A stretch of 51,207 nt of DNA from Hyphomicrobiales bacterium (lineage in GTDB: Bacteria; Pseudomonadota; Alphaproteobacteria; Rhizobiales; Beijerinckiaceae): the NCBI GenBank assembly GCA_028868735.1, contig JAGWTW010000012.1:1-51207 (forward strand), written 5' to 3'. The notes beneath the pieces were generated by a model, which was not told the DNA's origin, made no database searches, and saw nothing but the letters and a program-made list of their open reading frames with translations. The position numbers and the translations under genes are program-made. How positions within the stretch are numbered: position 1 is the first letter of the stretch; every line of letters starts with the position of its first letter. This document shows positions 16,792-26,085 of this stretch, piece by piece.

Positions 16792-18456
16792 CTAACGCTG
16801 AAGCCTCAATCCGAGCAGGAAGACGTTGGCTGTGTAGTCCGAACCCGGCACGGTCGATTTGAGCTGCTCGTATGAATAGCTCGCCTTGACCGAAACCGTG
16901 CGCGTCAACGCGTATTCCGCTTTCACGGTCGCCGTCAGCAGACGCTCGTTGATGCCTGTCGCCGTATATTGCGACGCGGCCTGCAGATGTTCGCCCTGGT
17001 AGGACGTGACCTGATAGGAGGCGAGGCCGGTCAGGGTCACATTGCGCATCAACGCATGCGTGATCTCCGCGCTCACGGTGCGCGAGATGGCGCCGGAGGC
17101 GTTTGCGAGCGTGGTTTCGTTCGCCGTCGTCGACCCGCGCAGCGTCACTGTCGTCAGAGGCGAAGCCGTCCAGATTACGGCGGCGTCGACCGTCGGCCCG
17201 TGCAGTTTCGTCAGCCGCGGATCCTCGTACTCACGCTGCAGATAGCCGCCCGAAGCCTCGCCCGTCAGCTGACGCGTGATCTCGAAGGCTGCGCCGGCGC
17301 GCACGGCGAGCCCGGTCGAATTGCGACGGAATCCGTTCACGTCGTACGTCGTGTCGTAGATGCGGCGATCGACGGTCGCCTCGACGAATGGCTTCAATCC
17401 CGGCGTGATCTCGTAGGACACGCGCGGCCGCAATCCGAGCGTCGTATAATCGTTGAGCGACAGCTTCTGGATCGTTCCATCCGAAAACGTCGCGTCGCCC
17501 GTTTGCGCGCGATCGAGCGTGCCGCGCAACGAGACCTCGAGCCGGTTGAACCGATGCGTCGCGCCGGCATAGCCGCCCGCGCTCCATGCGACCGGCGAAT
17601 TCGTCGAGGCCGCAGTGCTGGTGCCGACCTGCAGACCGGGCGTGCCCGGCCGCAGCGTCGTGATGGAGAACGCGCCGCCGTAATCGAGCGTCGTGTCGCG
17701 CGTCACGTCGATCTTGCCGTCGATCTTGCCGGCGCCGTCGGGCCGGTTCGCGCTGCTCACGCGCGGAAAATCCGAATAGCCGACCCGGAAATCGCCGACG
17801 AGCCCGTGTTGCGACCAGTCGGACTGGATCGTGCCGCCCACTTCGCCGCGCAGCATGGGCGAGGACTTGGGCGGGCTGTTCTCCCGGTACGGATTGGTGT
17901 CGTAGCCGCCATAGCCCTCGATGTAAGGCTTCAGCCGCAGCGATCCGATCCCGACGCCGACAGCCTCGAACGGCTTTTCCTCTTGCTTCCGCGCGGCGCG
18001 CGGCGCGGGCGCCGGAACCGCCGCGACGGTCGGCGCAGGCATGCGCGGGAACGCGGCAGCTTCCTCCGGCGACAGGTTCCGTCGCAGCCGCGCCTGCTGC
18101 TTTGCTTCGTAGGACGTGCGGTAGGGTTCGAGCGCCGGCAGCGGATGCTTCGACGTCTTCGGCGCCGGATTGGTGGGCGGCTTCTTCTGAAGTTTCCGCG
18201 GTTTGCCGTAATTGATGGCGGCGTCCGGCGCGGGATCGGCGGCGCCGGCCGCATAGCTCGCCGGCGGCGGCGGGGGCGAGACGAGGCCGGCGTTCGGATC
18301 GGCGGCCGCCGGGGCCGCAGCAGCGGGCAGGCCCGACGATCCGCGCAAGCCGTTCGTCGGATTGGCCGTCTGCGCCGATGCGGGCGCCGCGGCGAGCGCC
18401 GCCCCGCAGGCCGCAAGGACCCGCGCGATAATGGCGCCCCTACCTGTCGCTCGCAC
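16792..18456 (-). CDS. Outer-membrane beta-barrel protein (BBP2-like) with Pro/Ala-rich N-terminus
   Basis: A GTG at 18456, with GGGGAG ten bases upstream, gives 554 residues and a compact signal peptide ending APASAQ; a TTG at 18483 is the alternative. About 140 low-complexity Pro/Ala/Lys-rich residues follow. The remainder alternates in the manner of a transmembrane beta-barrel (YIEGYGGYDTNPYRE, many Arg/Tyr/Thr strands) and ends in a C-terminal aromatic-basic strand (FLLGLRLQR). It resembles the outer-membrane beta-barrel protein family (BBP2) of Rhizobiales, of unknown function. The disordered N-terminus could bridge the periplasm towards peptidoglycan or the Tol system encoded next to it; that is inference. 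Confidence 0.75.
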   Translation of the reverse strand: MRATGRGAIIARVLAACGAALAAAPASAQTANPTNGLRGSSGLPAAAAPAAADPNAGLVSPPPPPASYAAGAADPAPDAAINYGKPRKLQKKPPTNPAPKTSKHPLPALEPYRTSYEAKQQARLRRNLSPEEAAAFPRMPAPTVAAVPAPAPRAARKQEEKPFEAVGVGIGSLRLKPYIEGYGGYDTNPYRENSPPKSSPMLRGEVGGTIQSDWSQHGLVGDFRVGYSDFPRVSSANRPDGAGKIDGKIDVTRDTTLDYGGAFSITTLRPGTPGLQVGTSTAASTNSPVAWSAGGYAGATHRFNRLEVSLRGTLDRAQTGDATFSDGTIQKLSLNDYTTLGLRPRVSYEITPGLKPFVEATVDRRIYDTTYDVNGFRRNSTGLAVRAGAAFEITRQLTGEASGGYLQREYEDPRLTKLHGPTVDAAVIWTASPLTTVTLRGSTTANETTLANASGAISRTVSAEITHALMRNVTLTGLASYQVTSYQGEHLQAASQYTATGINERLLTATVKAEYALTRTVSVKASYSYEQLKSTVPGSDYTANVFLLGLRLQR

Positions 18457-18709
18457 CTCGGCTGCACTCCCCGCGCGGCGCAAATCGTCCGCGCGCCATT
18501 GCGAGGATTAGGGTTTCATGGTTAACGCGGCCTTAAATCGGGGCCTCGGGCGCGCCTCATAAACCCCGCATTAACCCTGTCGGGGGCTTAACTGGACCGG
18601 AAGAACCCGCAGGCCGCACGCGCGCCGGCGGGCCAAACAATTGACCGATTCCGCGGGCAGAGCATGGCGCCAGCACGGCCCGCCCGTTCGAAAGCCGTAA
18701 GGAAACCAG

Positions 18710-19423
<714 letters not shown>

Positions 19424-19435
19424 GGAGACACAGCG

Positions 19436-19882
19436 ATGGGCATGTCCATGGCCGCAGGCCGGAAAGGCGGGCGCAGGCGCAGAGGGGTTCCGCGCTACGG
19501 CGCGATGGCCGACATCAACATGACGCCGTTCATCGACGTCATGCTCGTGCTTCTGATCATCTTCATGGTGGCGGCGCCGCTGCTTGCGACCGGCGTCGCG
19601 GTGGACCTGCCGCAGACGAAGGCCGCGCCCCTCAACATCGAGCAGAAGCCGGTGTCGATCTCGATCGACGAGAAGGGCCAGATCTTCCTGATGGACCAGC
19701 CGGTGACGCTCGACAACCTCGTCGACAAGCTCCGGGAAGCCGCCAAGAACGGCGCCGACGAGCGGGTCTACGTGCGCGGTTCGAAAGCGGTGAACTACGG
19801 CCGCGTCGCCGAAGTGATGTCGCTCGTGACCGGCGCCGGCTTCAAGAAGGTCGCGCTCGTCACCGAACCGGAAAGGAAGTGA
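19436..19882 (+). CDS. tolR: Tol-Pal system protein TolR
   Basis: The protein has 148 residues with AAGGAG before the ATG. A short basic cytoplasmic N-terminus is followed by DINMTPFIDVMLVLLIIF, which holds the proton-translocating Asp, and a periplasmic domain with the typical VDLPQTKAAPL opening. It works with TolQ as a proton-driven motor on TolA. It lies 12 bases after tolQ and seven before tolA, so the genes are co-transcribed. Confidence 0.95.
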   Translation: MGMSMAAGRKGGRRRRGVPRYGAMADINMTPFIDVMLVLLIIFMVAAPLLATGVAVDLPQTKAAPLNIEQKPVSISIDEKGQIFLMDQPVTLDNLVDKLREAAKNGADERVYVRGSKAVNYGRVAEVMSLVTGAGFKKVALVTEPERK

Positions 19883-19889
19883 GGGCCGC

Positions 19890-21053
19890 TTGCGCGTTTC
19901 GCGGAAAGAGCCAGGCCTGATCGTTTCGGCGGCGGCGCATGCGACGCTGCTCGCCGCTGCGTTCGTCGCCTTTTCCTCGACAGCGAAATTCGACGATGCG
20001 CAGGAAGCCGTGCCGATCGAAATGATTTCGGATTCCGCTTTCAGCCAGATCACGAAGGGCGAGAAGACGGCCAAGGACGTGAAACCCGTCCAGAAGGCCG
20101 ACAAGATCGCCGAAAAGCAGGAGGTCAAACCGACTCCTCCGCTGAACGAGGCGAAGAAGGACACGCCGCTGCCTCCGCCGGATCTGCGCAGGCAGGCCGA
20201 CCCCGGCGACGACGACGAAAAGAAACCCGAACCGCAGAAAATGGCCGCGCTGCCGCCGCCGCGGCCCGCGGAAGAAACCAGGCCCGCGCCGACGCCGCCG
20301 GAGCGGCCGCAGCCGGCCAAGCCGCAGGCGAAGGAAGAGCCGAAGCCCGACCCCGCGGACGCCGAACCCGTTGCGCCGAAGCCCCCGCCGCGGCCGAAGC
20401 TCGAGACGAAAACGGAAAGCAAGCCCGAACCGAAGGCCGAGGCGAAGACCGAGCCGAAGACCGAATCCAAGCCGGAGCCGAAACCCGCGCCGAAGCCGCC
20501 GGAAAAAGCGCGTCTCGATCGTGACGCGATCGCGAAACTGCTCGCGACGGACAAGTCGTCCGACAGGCCCGGCGCGCGCCCGAAGTCCGGCGAGCCCAAC
20601 GACCAGGCGAAATCGAAATTCAGCGCCAACGACATTTCACGTCTGCTCGATCACGACAAGCCGCAATCGACAGGCTCGACCGGGCGCGAGGTGATTCGGA
20701 CGGCCTCGCTCGGCACGGCGACGGGCGCTGCGACCCGCATGTCGCCGAGCATGATGGACGCCCTGAATTCCTGGATGATCGAGCAATATACGCGCTGCTG
20801 GCACTATTTCGGCACGGGCGCCGGACAGAAATACATTCCGCTCGTGAAAGTGCGTTTCCGCTCCGACGGAGCGCTCGCAGCCGAGCCGCTGCTCGTCAAT
20901 CCGACGGCCGACCCCGCGCTCCAAAGCCTCGCGACCGCCGCGATCAACGCGACGCGCGAATGCAATCCGCTGCGCGTCCCCTCTCAATTCGCCTCCTACT
21001 ACGAACAGTGGAAGTCGCGCACAATCGCCTTCGATCCCGAAGTGATGCGCTGA
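19890..21053 (+). CDS. tolA: Cell envelope integrity protein TolA (TonB-like)
   Basis: The protein has 387 residues from a TTG start with GAGGG upstream. One N-terminal membrane helix lies at about 9-28. A long Pro/Lys/Glu-rich periplasm-spanning segment (about 60-210) contains repeated EPKPE/TESKPEPK units. The C-terminal domain begins near residue 284 and has TRCWHYFGTGAG and a VKVRFRSDGAL strand. TolA links the TolQR motor to TolB/Pal at the outer membrane. The position between tolR and tolB fixes the identity even though the sequence of the linker is low complexity. Confidence 0.9.
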   Translation: MRVSRKEPGLIVSAAAHATLLAAAFVAFSSTAKFDDAQEAVPIEMISDSAFSQITKGEKTAKDVKPVQKADKIAEKQEVKPTPPLNEAKKDTPLPPPDLRRQADPGDDDEKKPEPQKMAALPPPRPAEETRPAPTPPERPQPAKPQAKEEPKPDPADAEPVAPKPPPRPKLETKTESKPEPKAEAKTEPKTESKPEPKPAPKPPEKARLDRDAIAKLLATDKSSDRPGARPKSGEPNDQAKSKFSANDISRLLDHDKPQSTGSTGREVIRTASLGTATGAATRMSPSMMDALNSWMIEQYTRCWHYFGTGAGQKYIPLVKVRFRSDGALAAEPLLVNPTADPALQSLATAAINATRECNPLRVPSQFASYYEQWKSRTIAFDPEVMR

Positions 21054-21086
21054 ACGCGCGCCGTCCAAACCGCAGGATGAATATCG

Positions 21087-22391
21087 ATGTCCGTGCTCTT
21101 GTCCCGTCGCAATCTGCTCGCCGGCGCCGCCGCCGCAACGATTACGCCGGTTTTCGCGCAGAACGACGTGATCACGGTCAGGCCGGGCGGCGCGTTCAAA
21201 CCCGTGCGCATAGCGGTGGCGAGTTTCGGCGGCGATCCGGACGCCGCGCGTTTGTTCACCGGCGTCATCACCAACAATTTCAAGCGTTCGGTGTTTCTCC
21301 AGCCGGTCGACCCCGCGAGCTTTCCGGAGCAGGTCGGCCCGGACCAGCCGCCGCACATGGACGCGTGGAAAGCGGTCAACGCGCAATATGTGCTCGTCGG
21401 CCGCGCCCAACGCGGCGGCGACGGACGCCAGCGCGCCGAGTTCCGACTGTGGGACGTGGCCTCGGGCCAGCAGGCGGCGGGCCAGCAATATGCGACCGAT
21501 CCCAACGTTTCGCGCCGCGTCGCGCATATCATGTCCGATCAGGTCTTTTCGCGCATAACAGGAGAAAAAGGCTTCTTCGACACGCGCATCGTCTTCGTCG
21601 ATGAGACAGGGCCCGCCGAACATCGCCGCAAACGCCTCGCGGTGATGGATCAGGACGGCGTCGGCGTCAGCTATCTGACGCAGGGCTCCGACCTCGCGGT
21701 CACGCCGCGCTTCTCGCCGTCTTCGCAGGATGTCGCCTACATGGCCTTCGGCGGCGACGAGCCGCGCGTCATGCTGATGAATCTCGACACGCGCCAGCGC
21801 GAGTCGGTGGGCAATTTTCCGGGCATGACATTCGCGCCGCGCTTTTCGCCGGACGGGCAGAAGATCATCATGTCGCTGTCGACCGGCACGACGTCGACGC
21901 TCTATGTCATGGATCTGCGCTCGCGCTCGACGACGCGTCTCACCGATTCCAATGCGATCGACACGTCGCCGTCCTATTCGCCCGATGGTTCGCAGATCGT
22001 CTTCGAATCCGACCGCGGCGGCGCGCAGCAGATCTATGTGATGCCCGCCAGCGGCGGCGGCGCGCGGCGCCTGTCGTTCGGCGACGGCCGCTATTCGACG
22101 CCGGTCTGGTCGCCGAAGGGCGATTACATCGCCTTCACCCGCCAGTCGAAAAACGGTTTCGGCATCGGCGTGATGAAGCCGGACGGATCAGGCGAGCGAA
22201 TCCTCACCGAAGGCTTCCACAACGAGGGGCCGACCTGGGCGCCGAACGGCCTCTTCCTGATGTTCTTCCGCGATCCCGGCGGCGGCGGCGGCTCGAAAAT
22301 CCACATGACCGACGTCTACGGGCGCCAGGAATTCGTGGTGCCGACGCCCTCTTACGCATCCGATCCGGCGTGGTCGCCGCTGCTCAACTGA
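21087..22391 (+). CDS. tolB: Tol-Pal system beta-propeller protein TolB
   Basis: The protein has 434 residues with a twin-arginine-containing signal ([14 protein letters not shown], cleaved near VFAQN). The N-terminal domain opens with [13 protein letters not shown]. The C-terminal WD40-like propeller shows repeated [20 protein letters not shown] blades. TolB is periplasmic and partners TolA and Pal. A pal lipoprotein gene would normally follow, but the next gene is on the opposite strand and unrelated, so pal must lie elsewhere. Confidence 0.95.
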   Translation: MSVLLSRRNLLAGAAAATITPVFAQNDVITVRPGGAFKPVRIAVASFGGDPDAARLFTGVITNNFKRSVFLQPVDPASFPEQVGPDQPPHMDAWKAVNAQYVLVGRAQRGGDGRQRAEFRLWDVASGQQAAGQQYATDPNVSRRVAHIMSDQVFSRITGEKGFFDTRIVFVDETGPAEHRRKRLAVMDQDGVGVSYLTQGSDLAVTPRFSPSSQDVAYMAFGGDEPRVMLMNLDTRQRESVGNFPGMTFAPRFSPDGQKIIMSLSTGTTSTLYVMDLRSRSTTRLTDSNAIDTSPSYSPDGSQIVFESDRGGAQQIYVMPASGGGARRLSFGDGRYSTPVWSPKGDYIAFTRQSKNGFGIGVMKPDGSGERILTEGFHNEGPTWAPNGLFLMFFRDPGGGGGSKIHMTDVYGRQEFVVPTPSYASDPAWSPLLN

Positions 22392-22470
22392 TCTTCGGCG
22401 CGTTGCCCGATCGTGGCGCCTGCGATGACGTCGAACGCGCGATCGCAAGCCGATCGCTGCGCTGCGCGCT

Positions 22471-22950
22471 CTACGCCTGCTGCTGGCCGTCGAGATAATA
22501 GCCGTCGAATACGCCGCCGTTCTGCTGCGCGAGCGGGGCGAGCATGCCTTCGATGCGCGCGAGATCCTCTGGCGCGGGGATCATCGAGACGAGGATCGTC
22601 GCCGCGATCGACGCTGCGAACGCGCGCGTGGCCTGCGCGGCGGAATCGTCGAACCCGGCGCTGCGCGCCGCCGCCAGATAGGCCTGCGCCTGAGCCTGCG
22701 TGTCGAACAGCGCTTCGAAAACGATGTCGAGTTCCTGCTCGATGTCTTTGCCCTCGGCGAGCCAGTCCTCGACCTGCTCGCGCGCTTGCTCGAGCGGATC
22801 GCGACGGTTGGCGATCGGCGCCGCGGCGGCGTCGGGATCGGGCAGATTGAGGTCGCGGAGCATTCGATGGGTCACGGCGTCGACGCCGGAAGCCTGCGGT
22901 TTCGCGTCGGAGATCGTCAGGCCGAGGGCCGATTTCAAACCTTCGAACAT
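22471..22950 (-). CDS. RraB-like (ribonuclease E inhibitor B) domain protein
   Basis: The protein has 159 residues, acidic, with no signal peptide. The C-terminal half fits the RraB fold: VFEALFDTQAQAQAYLAAA, then GFDD, a hydrophobic strand ATILVSMIP and the ending APLAQQNGGVFDGYYLD, where the GG.YDGW-type motif of RraB is expected. The N-terminal 60 residues are unassigned. RraB proteins bind RNase E and modulate mRNA decay. Similarity is by eye and moderate; a generic hypothetical protein is the alternative. It is convergent with tolB and upstream of nothing obvious. Confidence 0.5.
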   Translation of the reverse strand: MFEGLKSALGLTISDAKPQASGVDAVTHRMLRDLNLPDPDAAAAPIANRRDPLEQAREQVEDWLAEGKDIEQELDIVFEALFDTQAQAQAYLAAARSAGFDDSAAQATRAFAASIAATILVSMIPAPEDLARIEGMLAPLAQQNGGVFDGYYLDGQQQA

Positions 22951-22998
22951 GGGAAGCGCCGATCTTCAGTGAACCGGCGCAGCCTAGGCGCGAGGCGT

Positions 22999-23367
22999 TT
23001 ACGAAGGCTTAACTTCCACGCAAAGTTCGATCGGGCGCCCGTGCGGCGTCGCGCGCGCGGCGCGGTCCCACGCGTCTCTCGTTTCGACAAGGGCGCGGGC
23101 GCTCGCGGCGCCCTTTGCCACGACGAGTTTTTCGAGCGCGGAAAGCCAATGCAGATAATAGGTATCGCCGAGATCGGGATCGCCCCGCTGTTGCGCGGCG
23201 GAAATTTCGGCGCCGATCGCCTGCGCCCATTCCTTCCACGAGAACAGCCCCCGGTCGCGCAGATGCACGGCCATGGCGAAGGCCTGAGCCTCCCACGGCT
23301 CGCGGAACAGCGGCCCTTCCGCCGCGCGGGGAATGCCGGGCAGGATCGAAAGGTCAGGCGGGTTCAA
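22999..23367 (-). CDS. Nitrile hydratase accessory/activator protein (P14K-like)
   Basis: A TTG at 23367, 14 bases inside the beta-subunit gene, gives 122 residues beginning [20 protein letters not shown]. The body FREPWEAQAFAMAVHL, then FSWKEWAQAIGAEI and GDTYYLHWLSALEKLV matches the small activators homologous to the N-terminal half of the beta subunit. In cobalt-type enzymes this protein shuttles cobalt-loaded, oxidised alpha subunit into the apoenzyme. It is the third gene of the operon, as usual. The start codon is uncertain because no ATG is available nearby. Confidence 0.85.
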   Translation of the reverse strand: MNPPDLSILPGIPRAAEGPLFREPWEAQAFAMAVHLRDRGLFSWKEWAQAIGAEISAAQQRGDPDLGDTYYLHWLSALEKLVVAKGAASARALVETRDAWDRAARATPHGRPIELCVEVKPS

Positions 23368-24016
23368 GATAGGGCTCGAAGGCGTCGATCGTGACGGAGC
23401 TTTTCGGATCGCCCGCCTCGCCCCACAATTCGCGCGCGGAAAAGCGCACGCAATAGACCCATTGCGGATCGGGACCGGTCCCGTGCGCGCTGGCGTCGGG
23501 GAAGACGTGGCATCCGCGAATCGCTTCGACCGTTCCGATGCGGCCGCGCGCATAGCGCGGCAGCCGCGTATGGGTGCGCGGATGCATGTTCCTTGCGCGC
23601 ACGCGTTCGCCGACAGCGAATTTGGGAGCCGTGTCCGTTTCGCGCGCCGACGGCCATCCGCGCCGCAACGCGGCCTCGACCTCGTGCGCCCCGAATATCC
23701 TGTCCGCCTTCTGTACGGGCTCGCGCAGCGCCTTGCCGGCTGCGATTTCATCGTCGCCCACGAGCTTCTTCTCGTCCAGAATCTTCTCGAGCGCCGCGAG
23801 CCAGATCTCGTAATAGCCGCGCGTCAGATAAAAGCGCGGATCGAGCGATTCCCGCGCGAAACGGCTGGCGTCGCCGGTCCACCAGCCGATCGCCTGCGTC
23901 GCGATGACATTGGCGAGCACGCGCGCTTCCCAGCGTCCGTGAAACGCCGGCTCGTTCTTCTCCGGGACGACGGGGCCGAACCCCATCATGCCGCCGAGAT
24001 CCTGCGCGCCGTTCAT
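23354..24016 (-). CDS. nthB: Nitrile hydratase beta subunit
   Basis: The protein has 220 residues starting [16 protein letters not shown], the standard beta-subunit opening. Other landmarks are [24 protein letters not shown], and the C-terminal SH3-like barrel with [15 protein letters not shown] and a final FEPYLEP. Its ATG overlaps the alpha stop (ATGA), so the subunits are translationally coupled. With alpha it forms the heterotetramer that hydrates nitriles to amides in the cytoplasm. Confidence 0.95.
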   Translation of the reverse strand: MNGAQDLGGMMGFGPVVPEKNEPAFHGRWEARVLANVIATQAIGWWTGDASRFARESLDPRFYLTRGYYEIWLAALEKILDEKKLVGDDEIAAGKALREPVQKADRIFGAHEVEAALRRGWPSARETDTAPKFAVGERVRARNMHPRTHTRLPRYARGRIGTVEAIRGCHVFPDASAHGTGPDPQWVYCVRFSARELWGEAGDPKSSVTIDAFEPYLEPA

Positions 24017-24651
24017 GTCCGCGCGCCCGGCGCGAGCGGCTGGCTGACGCCGATCATGGAATCGCGCGTGACGAGATCGGCGAGCTTCTCCTCGTCCCAG
24101 TCTTCCGTGCCTCCCGGCCGCATCGGGAGAACGAGATAGCGCATCTCCGACGTCGAATCCCAGACGCGGATTTCGACGTCGTCGGACAGCGTCACGCCGA
24201 AGTCTTTCAAAACGCCGCGCGGATCGATCACGGCGCGCGAACGATAGGGCGCGGATTTGTACCAGACCGGCGGCAGGCCGAGCACCGGCCACGGATAACA
24301 GGAGCAGAGCGTGCAGACGACCATGTTGTGCACGGCCGACGTGTTCTCCACCACCGCGATATGCTCGCCGCCGCGCCCGCCGTATCCCAGTTCGCCGATC
24401 GCTTTGGCGCCGTCCTCGAGCAGCCGCGCCTTGAAGGCGGGATCGATCCACGCGCGCGCGACCACGCGCGCGCCGTTGCGCGGGCCGACCTTCGTTTCGT
24501 AAGTGTCGACGATCATGTCGAGCGCCGCCGGATCGACGAGGCCCTTCTGCGTCAGCACGGTCTCGAGCGCGCGCACGCGCAGCGCGACGTCGGAGAGCTC
24601 CGATCCTTCGTGATGATGATCGTGGTCGTGATGATCGTGGTCGTGCGCCAT
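24013..24651 (-). CDS. nthA: Nitrile hydratase alpha subunit, cobalt type, with His-rich N-terminus
   Basis: The protein has 212 residues. The metal site [11 protein letters not shown] places ligands at C113, C116, S117 and C118; Thr after the first Cys is the signature of cobalt enzymes (iron enzymes have Ser). The two downstream Cys residues are normally oxidised to sulfinate and sulfenate. Residues 1-14 read [14 protein letters not shown], an extension that could bind cobalt or nickel before insertion. The enzyme hydrates nitriles to amides. Gene order alpha-beta-activator matches cobalt-type operons. No amidase or aldoxime dehydratase is adjacent. Confidence 0.96.
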   Translation of the reverse strand: MAHDHDHHDHDHHHEGSELSDVALRVRALETVLTQKGLVDPAALDMIVDTYETKVGPRNGARVVARAWIDPAFKARLLEDGAKAIGELGYGGRGGEHIAVVENTSAVHNMVVCTLCSCYPWPVLGLPPVWYKSAPYRSRAVIDPRGVLKDFGVTLSDDVEIRVWDSTSEMRYLVLPMRPGGTEDWDEEKLADLVTRDSMIGVSQPLAPGART

Positions 24652-24711
24652 GCCCGAAGGCTAGCGCCGCGCACGCGGCCTGTCATCCCGCTTGAAACCG
24701 GCGGACGGGAC

Positions 24712-25122
24712 TCAGACCGGCGGCGGCCGTCGGTCGCGTCTGGCGTCGGCGTTGGCGAACCGCAGGCCCGCGACCAGCGCGACGACCCCGATCAGCGCCG
24801 ACGGCGCGCTGGCGAGATAGCGCGCCGGCTTCCCGAGCGGTTCGACATTTCCCCGCATCGCTTCGAACGAGAGATAGAACAGGCCGCGCGAAACCCCCAT
24901 GAAGGCGTCCGTGCAGAACAGCAGCCCGGCCCCGACCAGATAGACGTTGCAGGCGCGCGCGCCGAGGCCGAAGCAGACGAAGCCGAGCACGGCGGCGGCG
25001 GCGTGAACTGCGCCGGCATCCGCGTTCAGGCGCGCGCCCGGCGCGCCGATGGCGAAGTCGAAGATCGCGAGCGCCGCGAGAAGGCCGGACAATCCGAGCG
25101 TCAGTTTGCGCGAGCCCTGCAT
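24712..25122 (-). CDS. Four-helix inner-membrane protein upstream of the nitrile hydratase genes
   Basis: The protein has 136 residues with about four membrane helices and a basic C-terminal tail (ANADARRDRRPPP). No family is recognised. Polar features inside the membrane region include a Cys-containing ACNVYLVGAGLLFCTDAF segment. It ends 60 bases before nthA on the same strand, so it may be the first gene of the nitrile hydratase operon, perhaps for metal or substrate entry; that is inference only. Known cobalt permeases of such operons (NhlF, about 350 residues) are much larger. Confidence 0.6.
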   Translation of the reverse strand: MQGSRKLTLGLSGLLAALAIFDFAIGAPGARLNADAGAVHAAAAVLGFVCFGLGARACNVYLVGAGLLFCTDAFMGVSRGLFYLSFEAMRGNVEPLGKPARYLASAPSALIGVVALVAGLRFANADARRDRRPPPV

Positions 25123-25253
25123 GAAAGGTCCGATCCCGCGGCGCGCCGCGAAATTGCGCGCGCCCGCGCATCTCGATAGACAGGCGGACGAGGAAAATCA
25201 AAGCGCGCGGTCTGCGACACGTCGTCCGCGCGGCCAGACCCGGGGGAAACGCC

Positions 25254-26051
25254 GTGACCGAACTTTCCGCTTTGAGGGCCGCCAGTCTTTTCGATCTGAC
25301 GGGCGAGGTCGCGCTCGTGACGGGCGCGTCCTCCGGTCTCGGCCGGCGCTTCGCGCGCGTGCTGGCCGCCAACGGCGCCAAGGTCGCGCTGGTCGCGCGC
25401 CGCAAGGATCGGCTCGAAGCGCTCGCGGCGGAGCTGAAGAGCGCCGGATGCGCCGCGATCGCGCTCGAAGCCGACGTGATCGACCCGGCCGCGATGCAGC
25501 GCGCCTTCGACGGCGCCGAACAGGCGCTGGGCGCGGTCACGATCTGCGTCAACAACGCCGGCATCTCGCGCCCCTCGCGGCTGGTCGACCACGACCGCCA
25601 GGGCTGGCGCGAAACGATGGAGGTCAATCTCGACGCCGTCTGGGACATCGGCGTCATGGCCGCGCAGCGCATGTCGGCTGCGGGCAGGAAAGGCGCGATC
25701 GTCAATCTCGCTTCGATCCTCTCGTTCGGCACGGGCCGCTCGAACGGCGCCTATGCGGTCGCCAAGGCCGGCGTGATGCAATTGACCAAGGTGATGGGAT
25801 TCGAATTCGCACGGCTCGGCGTGCGCGCCAACGCGATCGCGCCCGGTTATTTTTCGACCGAGATAAACGCGGACTATCTCGCCGGCGCGGGCTCCGAAAT
25901 GACGAAGCACATTCCCATGCGCCGCTTCGGAAACGAGGGCGAACTCGACGGCGCGTTGCTGCTGCTCGCGTCGCCGAAAGCCGGCGCCTACATCACCGGC
26001 GCGACATACGTGGTCGACGGCGGCCACACGCTGCAGATCGCCGGCGTCTGA
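25254..26051 (+). CDS. Short-chain dehydrogenase/reductase (SDR)
   Basis: The protein has 265 residues from a GTG start with GGGGG upstream. The classical SDR cofactor motif TGASSGLGRRF lies at about 22-32 and the structural NNAG at about 100. The catalytic Ser is in NLASILSFG and the Tyr/Lys in NGAYAVAKAGV. The Arg-rich cofactor region VARRKDR suggests NADP(H). It is likely a 3-oxoacyl or alcohol oxidoreductase; the substrate is unknown. It is divergent from the four-helix membrane protein and convergent with the GGT-like gene. Confidence 0.9.
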   Translation: MTELSALRAASLFDLTGEVALVTGASSGLGRRFARVLAANGAKVALVARRKDRLEALAAELKSAGCAAIALEADVIDPAAMQRAFDGAEQALGAVTICVNNAGISRPSRLVDHDRQGWRETMEVNLDAVWDIGVMAAQRMSAAGRKGAIVNLASILSFGTGRSNGAYAVAKAGVMQLTKVMGFEFARLGVRANAIAPGYFSTEINADYLAGAGSEMTKHIPMRRFGNEGELDGALLLLASPKAGAYITGATYVVDGGHTLQIAGV

Positions 26052-26075
26052 CTCTCGCCGCCGCAGCGGCGAGAG
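26052..26075. terminator. Convergent-gene hairpin between SDR and GGT-like genes
   Basis: CTCTCGCCGC at 26052-26061 and GCGGCGAGAG at 26066-26075 form a perfect 10-bp stem with a four-base loop. It fills the 34-base gap between two converging genes, so it could end transcripts from both sides, although no T-run follows. Confidence 0.5.
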
Positions 26076-26085
26076 GCGCCGCGCT

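Noticed and set aside
22413..22850. Arg-rich plus-strand ORF antisense to the RraB-like gene
   Set aside because: The sequence is low-complexity Arg/Ala, and the opposite strand carries the better-supported RraB-like gene.
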